Shown here: positions 28,462 through 37,574 of the stretch, piece after piece | How positions within the stretch are numbered: the first letter of the stretch is position 1 | Layout: each line of letters starts with the position of its first letter | The notes under the pieces: generated by a model | Seen by the model: the letters and a program-made list of their open reading frames with translations, nothing else | The model's database searches: none | Told to the model about the DNA's origin: nothing | Made by a program: the position numbers and the translations under genes | Assembly: GCF_000525795.1 (NCBI RefSeq) | Contig: NZ_AOCG01000002.1 | Span: 62,001-126,000, forward strand | DNA from: Listeria aquatica FSL S10-1188 | GTDB lineage: Bacteria; Bacillota; Bacilli; Lactobacillales; Listeriaceae | DNA length: 64,000 nt | Reading direction: 5' to 3'

Positions 28462-28621
28462 AATGCGCTCACCCTAATATGCTTGATTTAATCCTATTAT
28501 AGCAAAGCCGGCCAATAAAAGGAATTTTTGTTTTCGAGAAAATTTATTTGAGCAATCTTCCATTAAAAATTTTTTTAATGGAAGCCACAAGTTATTTCTA
28601 TTTGCGAACAGAAATAAAAAC

Positions 28622-28682
28622 TTGCAATTTTTCGATAACCCGATATAATTAATGTCTAGACATGCATGTCTAGACATTAATT
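28622..28682 (+). promoter_or_regulatory. promoter with nested palindromic operator (SDR-MarR)
   Basis: TTGCAA (28622-28627), 16-nt spacer, TATAAT (28644-28649). Immediately downstream is a perfect 36-bp palindrome (28647-28682) made of two copies of the 12-bp palindrome ATGTCTAGACAT separated by GC and flanked by TTA-rich arms. It covers the transcription start, so it is almost surely the operator of the MarR repressor encoded in this operon. Confidence 0.8.
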
Positions 28683-28698
28683 AAAAGGTGGTTTTATC

Positions 28699-29473
28699 AT
28701 GACTAATTATACTTTGATTACTGGCGCTTCATCTGGCATTGGAAAAGCATTTTCGGCTTACTATGCTAAAAATAAGGAAAACTTAGTTTTAATTGCACGC
28801 TCGAAAGAAATATTACAAACAATGAAAGCCGAGTATGAAAAAAAAGTTTAACATTCAAATCAAAATTTTAAATGTTGATCTCGCTCAAGAAAGTGCTCCA
28901 CAAAAAATCTTTAAAGAAATCCAAAATCAGAATTTACTTATCGATCGTTTAATAAACTGCGCTGGCTTTGCTACAAGTGGAAATGTCTATGATACAGACT
29001 TCTCAAAGCAACACCAACAAGTAATGCTCAATGTCACCAGTTTATTTGATTTAACAAAGCTTTTTGTAGATGGTATGATTCAAAGAAATCGTGGACAAAT
29101 TATTAATATAGCCTCCAGTTCTGCCTATCACCCAATCCCGACAATGGCTGTATATGCAGCAACAAAGGCTTTCGTTTTATCGTTTACAGAAGCCCTAAGC
29201 CTTGAATGTCGGGACAAAAATGTCCAAGTATTAGCGATTTCTCCTGGAGCGACTGATACAAATTTCTCTTCCGAAAGCGGTGGGGTAGCAGTCGGTAACT
29301 TACGAACTCCTGAAGGCGTAGTAAAAGCAAGCATCGAAGCTTTGGAGAAAAAGAAAATATCCAAAATCGACGGTTTCAATAACTATTTTACAAGCGCTAT
29401 CCTTCCCCGCCTCCTTACGAGAAATAGAATGGCCAATCTTGTTTATGGTATAATGAAAAAGCAACTTAAATAA
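28699..29473 (+). CDS. short-chain dehydrogenase/reductase (frame break)
   Basis: About 258 aa NAD(P)-dependent oxidoreductase. It has the cofactor motif T-G-A-S-S-G-I-G near residue 8-15, N-C-A-G near 90, and catalytic S-S-A-Y (serine), Y-A-A-T-K (Tyr-x-x-x-Lys). An A8 run (28838-28845) breaks the frame after residue 46; with A7 it reads E-Y-E-K-K-F-N-I-Q-I-K. It is first in a two-gene unit with MarR, so it probably detoxifies a compound sensed by MarR. Confidence 0.87.
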
Positions 29474-29495
29474 GTAAGAGAGGTTGAAATCGTAA

Positions 29496-29966
29496 ATGGA
29501 TAAGATAGAAGAACTGAGATACCTAATTAAAGCTGCGGACAGAGAAGGAGAAGACATTTATCGCAAAATGTTAACTTCTTTGCATATCACGCCTAGCCAA
29601 AATGAAGTATTAAAAATACTCTCGTTTAAAGATGGTCTTTCCATTTCCGAAATTGGTGATCTTTTAATTTGTGGTTCTGATAGCCCTAGCCGCATTGTTA
29701 AACGACTAATTGACAAAGAATATGTTGTTAAAAAAGGAAACCCTAAAGATGTTAGAAAATCCGCCATTCACCTTACTCGTTCAGGTGCAGCGATTTTAAA
29801 AGAAGCCACAAAAATTGAAGATCAATTTAATACACGTATTAGAACTTTACTCGCTGACCAAATTGATATTGATTTATTAATAAGCGTCCTAACTAAGCAA
29901 ATTGAAGGTACAAAAACAGAGCAGCAGATAAACCAACGAAAAAAAGTTTTAGCTTCACTCTTTTAG
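29496..29966 (+). CDS. MarR family transcriptional regulator
   Basis: 156 aa. It has an N-terminal dimerisation helix (MDKIEELRYLIKAADREGED), then a winged HTH: I-T-P-S-Q-N-E-V-L-K-I-L, L-S-I-S-E-I-G-D-L-L, S-P-S-R-I-V-K-R-L-I, and the wing G-N-P-K-D-V-R-K-S-A-I-H-L-T. It lies 22 nt after the SDR gene and is probably autoregulatory through the 28647-28682 palindrome. Confidence 0.9.
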   Translation: MDKIEELRYLIKAADREGEDIYRKMLTSLHITPSQNEVLKILSFKDGLSISEIGDLLICGSDSPSRIVKRLIDKEYVVKKGNPKDVRKSAIHLTRSGAAILKEATKIEDQFNTRIRTLLADQIDIDLLISVLTKQIEGTKTEQQINQRKKVLASLF

Positions 29967-29994
29967 TTTCTTTCTTCGCATGCTCGTAGGTAAA

Positions 29995-30032
29995 AAAACA
30001 GACTTCCCCTTTTTAAGGATAGTCTGTTTTTT
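29995..30032 (+). terminator. terminator after marR
   Basis: Stem AAAACAGACT / AGTCTGTTTT followed by TT. Confidence 0.8.
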
Positions 30033-30041
30033 GAGGACTTT

Positions 30042-30078
30042 GACGCTTTCCTCTTACATACAGGGAAAGCGTCAAACA
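30042..30078. repeat. 37-bp imperfect repeat, left copy
   Basis: Pattern GACGCT-n15-GGGAAAGCG-T-CAAACA. A second copy of the same length with C for T lies at 36944-36980 (27 of 37 positions equal). Here the arms TTTGACGCTTTCC / GGAAAGCGTCAAA also form a perfect hairpin (30039-30076) without a T-run. Confidence 0.45.
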
Positions 30079-30174
30079 GTCGATTTCTTTACTGTTGTTT
30101 TTGGTGAAGGGAGCGCTACAAAGGAAAGACCTTTTCCAAAAAGAAATAACTTCACATTTTTCAAACGCCAGTAA

Positions 30175-31062
30175 CTAACAATTTAAATGCTCCAACTCCT
30201 TTTGGCAATGATAGCTCGCCCCAAGCAAGTTTGCATCATTGAAAAATTGCGCTGGTAAAATTTTAGGGTGAACCTTGTGATGGGGTCGATGCCTCAAAAT
30301 TCGTTCAAGTGAATCTTGCAACATTTGGATAAAAAATGGGTTTTCGCTAACAGCCCCTCCAATTAAAATGATATCTGGATCTAAGATGTACTGTAAATTA
30401 ATTATACTGGCAGCCAAATAATCCATTCGCTGCTGATAAAACTCTTTTACTTCTTGATTTTGTTTCATGACTTCAAATAAAATTTCCCCATTTTTTTCTA
30501 AGCCAAATTGCTGTTCTGCGTCTTTTAATACGGCTTGAAACCCAATTCGTCCACCGAGTGTCTGAAAAGAATCATCAGCAGGATTATTCGCAATTAACTC
30601 ATAGCCAAGTTCCCCGGCATTTAAATTAGCTCCATGTAGAATATTGCCTTGAATTGCAATCGCGCCGCCAACAGCAGAACCGATGACATACATCGCCACA
30701 TTTTGAATCCCCTTAGCGCTACCTAGCCATAATTCTCCTAGGAGGGCACAATTCCCATCATTTTCAATGAAAACGGGTTTTTGAACTCGTTTTTGAAGAT
30801 CGACAACAAGTGGTTTTCCGATAATATATGAAATGGCGGAAGAACCTGTAAGGATCTTTTTCACTTGGTTATAAATTCCCGGCACACTAAGTCCGATAGC
30901 ACGGGCTGCTTGATGGTTATGTGAAGCTTTTTCCAGATAATCAAGCAAATCAAGATAGTTACGAGGAGTTGATTGCACTTTTTTGAAAGACAATTCTCCA
31001 GAACTATTTACTAATGCCTGTTTCACTGTTGTTCCGCCAAGATCGAACACAAGATCAGCCAT
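30175..31062 (-). CDS. ROK family sugar kinase
   Basis: A 295-aa kinase of the glucokinase/N-acetylmannosamine-kinase type; it lacks the DNA-binding domain of ROK repressors. The N-terminal phosphate loop is V-F-D-L-G-G-T-T-V-K; E-N-D-G-N-C-A-L-L-G-E contains the catalytic aspartate. The usual zinc motif C-x-C-G-x-x-G-C-x-E is absent (region reads A-G-E-L-G-Y-E-L-I-A-N-N). I start at the ATG at 31062, after GGAGGAG. It ends the mannoside operon and probably phosphorylates the hexose released by the mannosidase. Confidence 0.85.
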   Translation of the reverse strand: MADLVFDLGGTTVKQALVNSSGELSFKKVQSTPRNYLDLLDYLEKASHNHQAARAIGLSVPGIYNQVKKILTGSSAISYIIGKPLVVDLQKRVQKPVFIENDGNCALLGELWLGSAKGIQNVAMYVIGSAVGGAIAIQGNILHGANLNAGELGYELIANNPADDSFQTLGGRIGFQAVLKDAEQQFGLEKNGEILFEVMKQNQEVKEFYQQRMDYLAASIINLQYILDPDIILIGGAVSENPFFIQMLQDSLERILRHRPHHKVHPKILPAQFFNDANLLGASYHCQKELEHLNC

Positions 31063-31095
31063 TCTTTCCAACTCCTCCATAAATAGATCGATGCC

Positions 31096-33706
31096 CTACA
31101 GCCATAATTTGATACTGACAAAATCATATGGAGCAATCTCCTGCTGTTCTTGTAGCGGTTGCTCTTGTACGTTTACAAAACAAACTTTGCTAAATTTTGA
31201 TGTGTCCAAACTACCAATGGATAAAACACGTTCTGTCGGATTTTTCAGCCGTAAAATAAAGGCGTTTTGGTCATACAATGATGGCATAAATGTGCTGTCC
31301 CAAGCCTCTGATTCACTTTGTAAAAGCGAAAACTCCTGAATCGTCTCTTCTGCTTTTTGATGAGTTTGAATCTTATTATCTAATCGATGAATAAATTTGT
31401 TTAGCATTTGATTTTGATAACACATGGATTCATCCACGTATTCTTGCTGTTCTTCTGAAACAACAGATGAATCAAATGTGCCCTTTTGAACGGAGAAGGC
31501 AAATTCAAATTCCAATTCTCCTAGAAGTTCTGCCAAAGGCGTCGGCATCATTATATGCCCCTTTTTGGTAGTGTCTCCTGAGGCACGACCTGGCCGGTAT
31601 AATAGGTTTGGCTTTCCAAGCTGACTGGTACTTGCAAATAGGGTTAGGTATAGTTTGGATTGTTGAAATTGATATTCTTTAATCCCTTTTCCGAAAGCTG
31701 TTATAGTTTTCTCCTCGTCATAAACTGAAACACTTTTATCAAACGGTTCTAAGTCAATCGGATATTCTACATACTTTTTGTGCCAGTCCTTGAGTTCTCC
31801 CTGCAAGTTTTCTCGCCCGATAAATCCAAATGGCAGTGACGCCATAGTGTTTCGATTTTCTACCTCTGTACGAATAACTACTCGCAAACGGTGGCTTAAA
31901 ATCTCATTTTGAACAATTAATTTGCATCGAATAACCGAACTGTCTTGACGAAGTTCCATTTCAAGCTTCATTTTAAGTTCGCCAGTTTCTTCTGTTTCTC
32001 CACATCTTGCTGCGAGGTCTTTCGGCAATTGAAAGTTCCCCGATAAATACATGATTTCAACTAATTCTGATTTTTTCACTGCATCCACTTTTAATCCAAG
32101 TAAAGTAGGCTTTTCATTTTCTAGTGGTGAAAAATCATACGTATCTCCATTATTTCCAGTATCTTCAAATGCTAAGAAGTTCTCAATTTCCGTACCCTCA
32201 CTGGTTTTTAATAAGAGTCCAGTTTTTGTTTCTTGAATCCGGTAATACTTGTTTTTAATTTCTTTCTCAGAGACAGCTTCAAGCTCTGAAAATGGGTTCT
32301 CTGCTTTTTCGATTTCTAAAACTTTGAATCCCATTGCTGGAATTTCAATATTTGCTAGAACAAATAGGCGATAATAAGGGGCTTCATTGATATATTTGGG
32401 TCCTTCTGGTGTTTCTAGCAAAAGATTATCTTTTCCTTCAAAATAGATTTCATTCAATATAACAGCTTCTTGCTCCCCTTTAAAACGAATCATTTTATCA
32501 GAAGCCAGAAAATCAATTATTTTATACCCGTTAAAAGCTTTTGACGTCGTATTAAAGACAATCACTTGATTCGCATTTAATCCAAGTTTCTCTGACAAAC
32601 GTTTCGCCAAATAATTTTCAAATCCGCTCGCTAACTCATCTGCTTCCTTCATTCGGTGTAAAATGTCTTTTGCTACGTCATCCGATACGCATCCGCCCAT
32701 CGAATCATGCGCATGTCCTTCAAGGAGTTTCTTCCACGTTTTAATGAGTAGTTCGGTTGAAAGCTCTATTTCATGTGCTTTCGCAATCGCAAGTAACGGC
32801 TCCACACGTTTTGTTAACTTTTGCTCAATTAAATAGTTCAACCGCTTAATGTCATAACGTACAGAACCAATGGATTTATGCGCTCTTGTTGTACAAGGCT
32901 CCCTAAATTCACCTTGATATTCAGGTAAATCCGTTTGGTTTCTAAGCGTCTCTAAAAAGGCTTCATAACTGCTTTGGAATAAATAATAATCGACCTTTTT
33001 ATTTATACGCTTTATCGTCTCTGGTAAATTGGGAATGATTTCAAGCTGATCCCCACCTGATGGAAGTAGTAGATTCTTGTTATCCGTCCATTTTTCAATC
33101 CGCTTTAATGCAGGAAGCAAACGCTCTTCGAGATAGTCATCGGAATCATTTAAAAAAGCAGCCGTTCCGTATCCATCCACAAGATTTGCCGCAATAATTT
33201 TCTTTTCACCTAACCCTTTCCAAATAAAATAAGGTGATTGGACTTGTGTTGCAAGATTGAGTCCCCGCCAAAAAACAATATTATCAATTCCACAGTTTTG
33301 TAAAAGCGTTGGCATTTGCGCATTAAATCCAAATGTATCAGGTAAATAACCAATTTTCATTTCCTCTCCGTAGCGTCTAGAATCACGAATGCCTATTGCA
33401 AGATTACGAAGAAAGGATTCTTCTCCAACGAAAAAAGCATCTGTCTGCGTGTACCAAGGGCCAATAGCTAGTTGCTTTTTTTTTCACTAACTTTTGAATT
33501 GTCTCAAGTTTTTCAGGGTGAAGTTCGAGATAATCATCGACAATGGAAGACTGCCCGTCAAGACAAAACTTCGCCTCCGAATTTTTTTCAAGCTCCGATA
33601 AAACATCAGAAAATAAATTATCACTTAACAAAAGCGCATCCATCGTCGTGAAATACCACTCTCTATCCCAGTGTGAATGACTGACCACATGAACCTTCTT
33701 TTTCAC
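31096..33706 (-). CDS. GH38 alpha-mannosidase, MngB-like (frame break)
   Basis: About 870 aa cytosolic glycosidase. The N-terminus M-K-K-K-V-H-V-V-S-H-S-H-W-D-R-E-W carries the zinc-binding H-x-H-W-D of GH38. After a T9 run (33476-33484) the frame shifts and continues Q-L-A-I-G-P-W-Y-T-Q-T-D, then I-G-Y-L-P-D-T-F-G-F with the nucleophilic aspartate, and further on G-H-A-H-D-S-M-G-G with zinc ligands. The start is a GTG one base after the IIA stop. Homology to MngB suggests hydrolysis of 6-phospho-mannosides such as 2-O-(6-P-mannosyl)-glycerate. Confidence 0.9.
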
Positions 33707-33707
33707 C

Positions 33708-34163
33708 TCATTTCACCCCCAATTTCTGGCAAATCAATCGATAAATCTCATTTTGTGTTTGGCTAGCCTTTATTCCTGAACGAAACTCATCATCGATTAA
33801 TGCTCGAGACAAAAGTGCTAAATATTTCAAGTGCTCATCAGCAGCTTTTTCAGGAATCAATAACACAAAGGAATCAGTAATTGGATTCCCGTCAAGACTA
33901 TCCCAAGGAATTGGGGCTGTTTTAAAATACATTAGTTTAGGAGAATAAACCGTATCATTTTTACAATGAGGAATAGCAAATCCTTCTTGGAATCCGGTTG
34001 TTTGTTGCTGTTCTCTTTCTAGCAAGCCTTTGATACAAGCTTCTTTTGAAGAAACAAGTTCTTTTTCCGCTGCCTTTTCTGCAACGATCTTCAAAAACGT
34101 ATTTTTATCTGTCAGCCCTTCCTCTATAAAAAAGATATTTTCTTCCGCAAAAATTTCATTCAT
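33708..34163 (-). CDS. PTS fructose-type IIA component
   Basis: A 151-aa phosphocarrier domain. The phosphorylated histidine is in G-F-A-I-P-H-C-K near residue 68. The frame extends to a TTG at 34199 directly after the IIBC stop, but the ATG at 34163 has GGAGGGG at good spacing. It transfers phosphate from HPr to the IIB domain encoded upstream. Confidence 0.9.
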   Translation of the reverse strand: MNEIFAEENIFFIEEGLTDKNTFLKIVAEKAAEKELVSSKEACIKGLLEREQQQTTGFQEGFAIPHCKNDTVYSPKLMYFKTAPIPWDSLDGNPITDSFVLLIPEKAADEHLKYLALLSRALIDDEFRSGIKASQTQNEIYRLICQKLGVK

Positions 34164-34199
34164 CTTTTGAACCCCTCCAAATTCGACTAAAGATTTCAA

Positions 34200-35681
34200 T
34201 TATCCAACCTGTTGTAATTCATTTTTTCGTTTTCTAAGCAGGAATCGATATAGTAACGCATTTAAGAAAGCCGCAAATAAAATAGCAACTATCCAGAGTA
34301 ACCAAGACATTTCAGGCCCCGTTGTATAACCAACGAAAGCACCTAGAGGAGAACCAACTCCTCCATAAAACTGAATCCCCATTGAAGCAACAAGTGCACC
34401 TGATACTGCAGAAGAAATGGTATTTGCAATGATAAGTGATGGATGGGCGGCGGCAAATGGAATCGCTCCTTCTGTTACCCCGACCATGCCCATAACTAAA
34501 GCTGATGAACCAAGTGTCCGCTCTTCTGTTGTGAAATATTTTTTAAATAGAAGCGTAGCAATACCCGCTCCGAGTGGCGCAACAGCAATAGCTGCTCCTG
34601 TTGCCGCTTGAGGAATAGCGTTAACACCAGTTGGGCCAAACTGATTCATTGTATCAACAAAAATAGCAGAAGAAACGAGCAAAGCAGTTTTATTGATAGG
34701 TCCACCCATGTCGACACCCATCATTCCACCTAGAACTGCTCCGTAAATGATTGGTGCAGCAGCATTATTAAGTGTCAAATCATTAATAAAGCTATATAAA
34801 GAATTCATTAACCCTGCAATCGGTTGTCCAATCAAATAATAGATCACTACAAAAGAAATAAAAGTAGCTATAACGGGGATAATTAAAATGGGGACAATAG
34901 GTTTAATTAGCTCGGGCCATTTAATTTTTTTCAGTGCTTTCACCATAAATCCAACACCAAAACCGACTAAAATGGCTCCGATAAATCCAGCCCCTGTTTC
35001 AGCTCCTAGAAATTTCGGATCATTGATAATATAGCCTGCAATGAATGCCGGAGCAACAGCTGGCTTGTCTCCAATTGCTCGGGCAACCCCAGCAGCAAAA
35101 ATCGGAATCATCAAGGTGAAACCGACTTTACCTAAATCAAATAACTTGGAGAAAAATTCACCGCTTGCTGTATCACTAAATCCCCAAACAACTAGATCGG
35201 CATTATTAGGATCTGGATGAAAGGCCATTGTATTAGCAATCGCAAGAAGTAGACCAGCAGCAATCGTAACAGGAATCATATCTGAGAGCCCAGACATTAG
35301 ATATTGGACAAATTTATTCGATGAAGTCCCAATCTCCATTTTCCCGCCTACTTTTGTTCCCTTTCCCCCATGAATCGTTGCTTTCTCCATGGCTTCACTC
35401 AACAAGACAGAAGCATCTTTGAGTGCATGGTTTGTATCTGTTTCAAATAACTTTTTACCGATAAAACGAGATTTATCAATGGCAATATCCGAAGCAATAA
35501 TAACAAGATCGGCTTCTGCAATTTCTTTTTCAGTTAGCGCATTCTCTGTTCCAATCGTTCCCTGTGTCTCAATTTTTGCGTCTATACCGAGTTCTTCAGC
35601 TGCCTTTTCGAGTGCCGCTTGAGCCATATACGTATGTGCAATCCCTGCAGCACAAGCGGTTACCCCCACAATTTTTTTCAT
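34200..35681 (-). CDS. PTS fructose-type IIBC permease
   Basis: A 493-aa fusion. The IIB domain (1-100) has the phospho-cysteine in V-T-A-C-A-A-G-I-A-H-T-Y; note C-A-A-G where C-P-T-G is commonest. An inter-domain linker is followed by a IIC domain with about nine membrane helices and the G-V-T-E-G-A-I-P-F-A signature of fructose/mannosylglycerate permeases. It starts with GGAGGG upstream, divergent from rpiR across a cre site. It likely imports and phosphorylates an alpha-mannoside or mannosyl-glycerate. Confidence 0.91.
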   Translation of the reverse strand: MKKIVGVTACAAGIAHTYMAQAALEKAAEELGIDAKIETQGTIGTENALTEKEIAEADLVIIASDIAIDKSRFIGKKLFETDTNHALKDASVLLSEAMEKATIHGGKGTKVGGKMEIGTSSNKFVQYLMSGLSDMIPVTIAAGLLLAIANTMAFHPDPNNADLVVWGFSDTASGEFFSKLFDLGKVGFTLMIPIFAAGVARAIGDKPAVAPAFIAGYIINDPKFLGAETGAGFIGAILVGFGVGFMVKALKKIKWPELIKPIVPILIIPVIATFISFVVIYYLIGQPIAGLMNSLYSFINDLTLNNAAAPIIYGAVLGGMMGVDMGGPINKTALLVSSAIFVDTMNQFGPTGVNAIPQAATGAAIAVAPLGAGIATLLFKKYFTTEERTLGSSALVMGMVGVTEGAIPFAAAHPSLIIANTISSAVSGALVASMGIQFYGGVGSPLGAFVGYTTGPEMSWLLWIVAILFAAFLNALLYRFLLRKRKNELQQVG

Positions 35682-35706
35682 TTTTATCCCTCCAAGTTAA
35701 ATTGAC

Positions 35707-35722
35707 ATAAAAGCGCTTTCAT
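35707..35722. promoter_or_regulatory. CcpA cre site
   Basis: ATAAAAGCGCTTTCAT matches WTGNAANCGNWWNCAW with one mismatch. It sits between the divergent PTS operon and rpiR, downstream of TTGACA (35702-35707) for rpiR, so carbon catabolite repression is expected. Confidence 0.75.
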
Positions 35723-35770
35723 GATAGAGTTTAACTGTAAAAGAATTTTTTTTCAATACCAATTTTAAAT

Positions 35771-35788
35771 TTGAGAATTTGTTCTCAA
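35771..35788. promoter_or_regulatory. RpiR-type operator palindrome
   Basis: Perfect inverted repeat TTGAGAA-TTTG-TTCTCAA, 19 nt upstream of the rpiR start. It is the most likely binding site of the RpiR regulator itself. Confidence 0.65.
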
Positions 35789-35806
35789 AAAATCGGAGGT
35801 CTAAAT

Positions 35807-36556
35807 ATGAACGAAGTACTAAATCGAATCAAAAGATCCTACGAATCATTTACCGCCAATCAGCAGGACATTGCTAAATTTTTACTCAAACAACCGGAAC
35901 AAATTGAAAAATTAAATGTTCGAGAACTTGCAAAAGTTACAAGAAGCGCCCCAAGCGCCATTATCAATTTTTCAAAACGCTTAGGTTATAAAGGCTATTC
36001 TGAGATGAAATATGAGTTTCTAAATAATCGTGAAGACTTATCTTCCTTTATGGTTCCCTATATGGCAGTGAATAAGATCAAACAAACCAGCTCTTTCAAG
36101 CAAGTGGCAGATAAACTATATCAAGCAGAAAAAATCTACCTTCTTGCTTATCAAATGTCTCAAATTCCCGCTAAAGACTTTTACTTCAAAATGCATAAAA
36201 TCGCACCTAGTAAAATTGTTTTTTTCACTTCTTTTGAAGACCAAATACGTAATTTACCCATTATTAAAGATGGAGATGTAGTACTGATGATTTCAAACAG
36301 TGGCGAGTGCGAGGAGATTCTTTCTGCAACACCACTTTTACCTAGTGAGTGTTGTAAGATCTTACTTACAAATGGTGTGAAATCAAACTTATCAAAACAT
36401 GCGGATATCGAACTTAGCCTAGGCATCTTGGAAGACGATCCACTTTTGTTTAAAGAAATTCCGACTCTTTCTCGAAATGCTCTTCTTTATGCACTTGATG
36501 AATTGTTCAAAATGATACTTGAACAGGATTACGAGAATAACCTAAAAAAAAATTAG
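35807..36556 (+). CDS. RpiR/MurR family regulator (HTH + SIS)
   Basis: A 249-aa sugar-phosphate sensor. N-terminal HTH_6 (N-E-V-L-N-R-I-K-R-S-Y-E-S-F-T, recognition helix R-S-A-P-S-A-I-I-N-F-S-K-R-L-G-Y-K-G) precedes a SIS domain with V-V-L-M-I-S-N-S-G-E-C-E-E-I. It starts at the ATG after CGGAGG; an upstream TTG in frame lies inside the operator. It is divergent from the PTS/mannosidase operon and presumably senses the 6-phosphosugar made by it. Confidence 0.91.
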   Translation: MNEVLNRIKRSYESFTANQQDIAKFLLKQPEQIEKLNVRELAKVTRSAPSAIINFSKRLGYKGYSEMKYEFLNNREDLSSFMVPYMAVNKIKQTSSFKQVADKLYQAEKIYLLAYQMSQIPAKDFYFKMHKIAPSKIVFFTSFEDQIRNLPIIKDGDVVLMISNSGECEEILSATPLLPSECCKILLTNGVKSNLSKHADIELSLGILEDDPLLFKEIPTLSRNALLYALDELFKMILEQDYENNLKKN

Positions 36557-36673
36557 ACAATCCAGTAAATTTTTTTTTGAATAAACGTTAGCAAGTAAAA
36601 TAGAGCTTATCATTTGAGTTATTCATTTTTCTTGGATAGGAGAGGTCGCTAAATTTATATTAATTAAGAGGAA

Positions 36674-36933
36674 ATGTGTCTAGACAATATCACGAAAATC
36701 AGCCCGCACATTTTTCCAACACACATGTAAAAAGGCTTGACAAAACCGGCTTAAGTGAAACAGCAATTCAACAAAGAATTGGACATGTGAAAGGTTAAAA
36801 AATCACAAAAATTTACACTCACTCTGATGAAGTCATAAGAAAAGACACAATTAATATTTATTTAGAGTACAAAAAGGGCAAAAAATCTGATTTTTATAGT
36901 GAGGGATTTTGTGAGGGACAGCCCAAAAATTGA
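36674..36933 (+). pseudogene. decayed tyrosine recombinase (integrase) C-terminus
   Basis: Two frames together read I-T-K-I-S-P-H-I-F, then (one frame over) N-T-H-V-K-R-L-D-K-T-G-L-S-E-T-A-I-Q-Q-R-I-G-H-V-K-G, a stop, then K-I-T-K-I-Y-T-H-S-D-E-V. This is the end of a phage-type tyrosine recombinase: the H-x-L/F-R-H-T-H box (arginine lost), Q-x-R-L/I-G-H box, and the nucleophilic Tyr of I-Y-T-H. The rest of the gene is gone. The in-frame stop is not in a homopolymer, so this is real decay. It sits at the edge of the PTS/mannosidase module. Confidence 0.78.
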
Positions 36934-36943
36934 ACAAAAAAAA

Positions 36944-36980
36944 GACGCTCAACCCTTGCTATAAGGGAAAGCGCCAAACA
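36944..36980. repeat. 37-bp imperfect repeat, right copy / terminator
   Basis: GACGCT-n15-GGGAAAGCG-C-CAAACA, related to 30042-30078. Here CGCT-n3-CCCTT pairs with AAGGG-n3-GCG, and on the minus strand T8 follows, so this copy can terminate transcription coming from ywdK. The remaining bases to 37170 hold no gene I can recognise. Confidence 0.5.
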
Positions 36981-37175
36981 AAAAGGGAGTTTAAGGTAAG
37001 AAAGGATGACCCACTACTAAAAAGGGAGAAAAAGTAATAAGCCATCGTTGCTTACTGTTTATTTACCCGCTTTTTTTCAATTAAACCGTTTTTTTTTACT
37101 ACAAAAACATTAACATTACTTAACAATCAAGCGAAATTATGTAATTAAAGTTACAAAACAGATAAATTGATTGAC

Positions 37176-37559
37176 TCAATATCTACTAAAAAATGAGTTT
37201 TGTCTAGCTGCTCCAATGATTAAACACAACCAGCCTGCGAGGAATGCAAAACCACCAAAAGGAGTAATGGCTCCTAAAATTGAAATTTTCGTGATGCTAA
37301 GTGCATATAAACTTCCTGAGAACAAAATGATTCCGATAGAAAATAGCACAGCAGCAGAGGCATATAAACGACTTCTTTCTTTCATCAATAATTGACCGCA
37401 AACTAAAATCCCGACAGAATGGAACATCTGATACTGTACTCCTGTTTCCCAAGTCGCTGCATTAGCTCCTAAAATTCCCTTTAATGCATGCGCTCCAAAT
37501 GCTCCAATCGCAACGGAAAGCATCGCAAAAATACCGCCCGTAATCAACGCTTTTTTCAT
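37176..37559 (-). CDS. ywdK: DUF423 membrane protein (YwdK)
   Basis: A 127-aa protein with four membrane helices, starting M-K-K-A-L-I-T-G-G-I-F-A-M-L-S-V-A with the family's G-A-F-G-A-H-A-L-K-G. Function unknown. It follows ywdI by 15 nt, the same pairing as in Bacillus. Confidence 0.9.
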   Translation of the reverse strand: MKKALITGGIFAMLSVAIGAFGAHALKGILGANAATWETGVQYQMFHSVGILVCGQLLMKERSRLYASAAVLFSIGIILFSGSLYALSITKISILGAITPFGGFAFLAGWLCLIIGAARQNSFFSRY

Positions 37560-37574
37560 ACTACTTCACACCTC

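Noticed and set aside
28474-28677. Minus-strand reading frame starting in the SDR-marR promoter
   Set aside because: It lies wholly over the promoter and 36-bp operator, has no ribosome-binding site and its protein has no domain-like pattern.
36677-36684. GTCTAGAC near the integrase relic as another MarR site
   Set aside because: It is only the 8-bp core, without the flanking arms or second unit, and no promoter is nearby.
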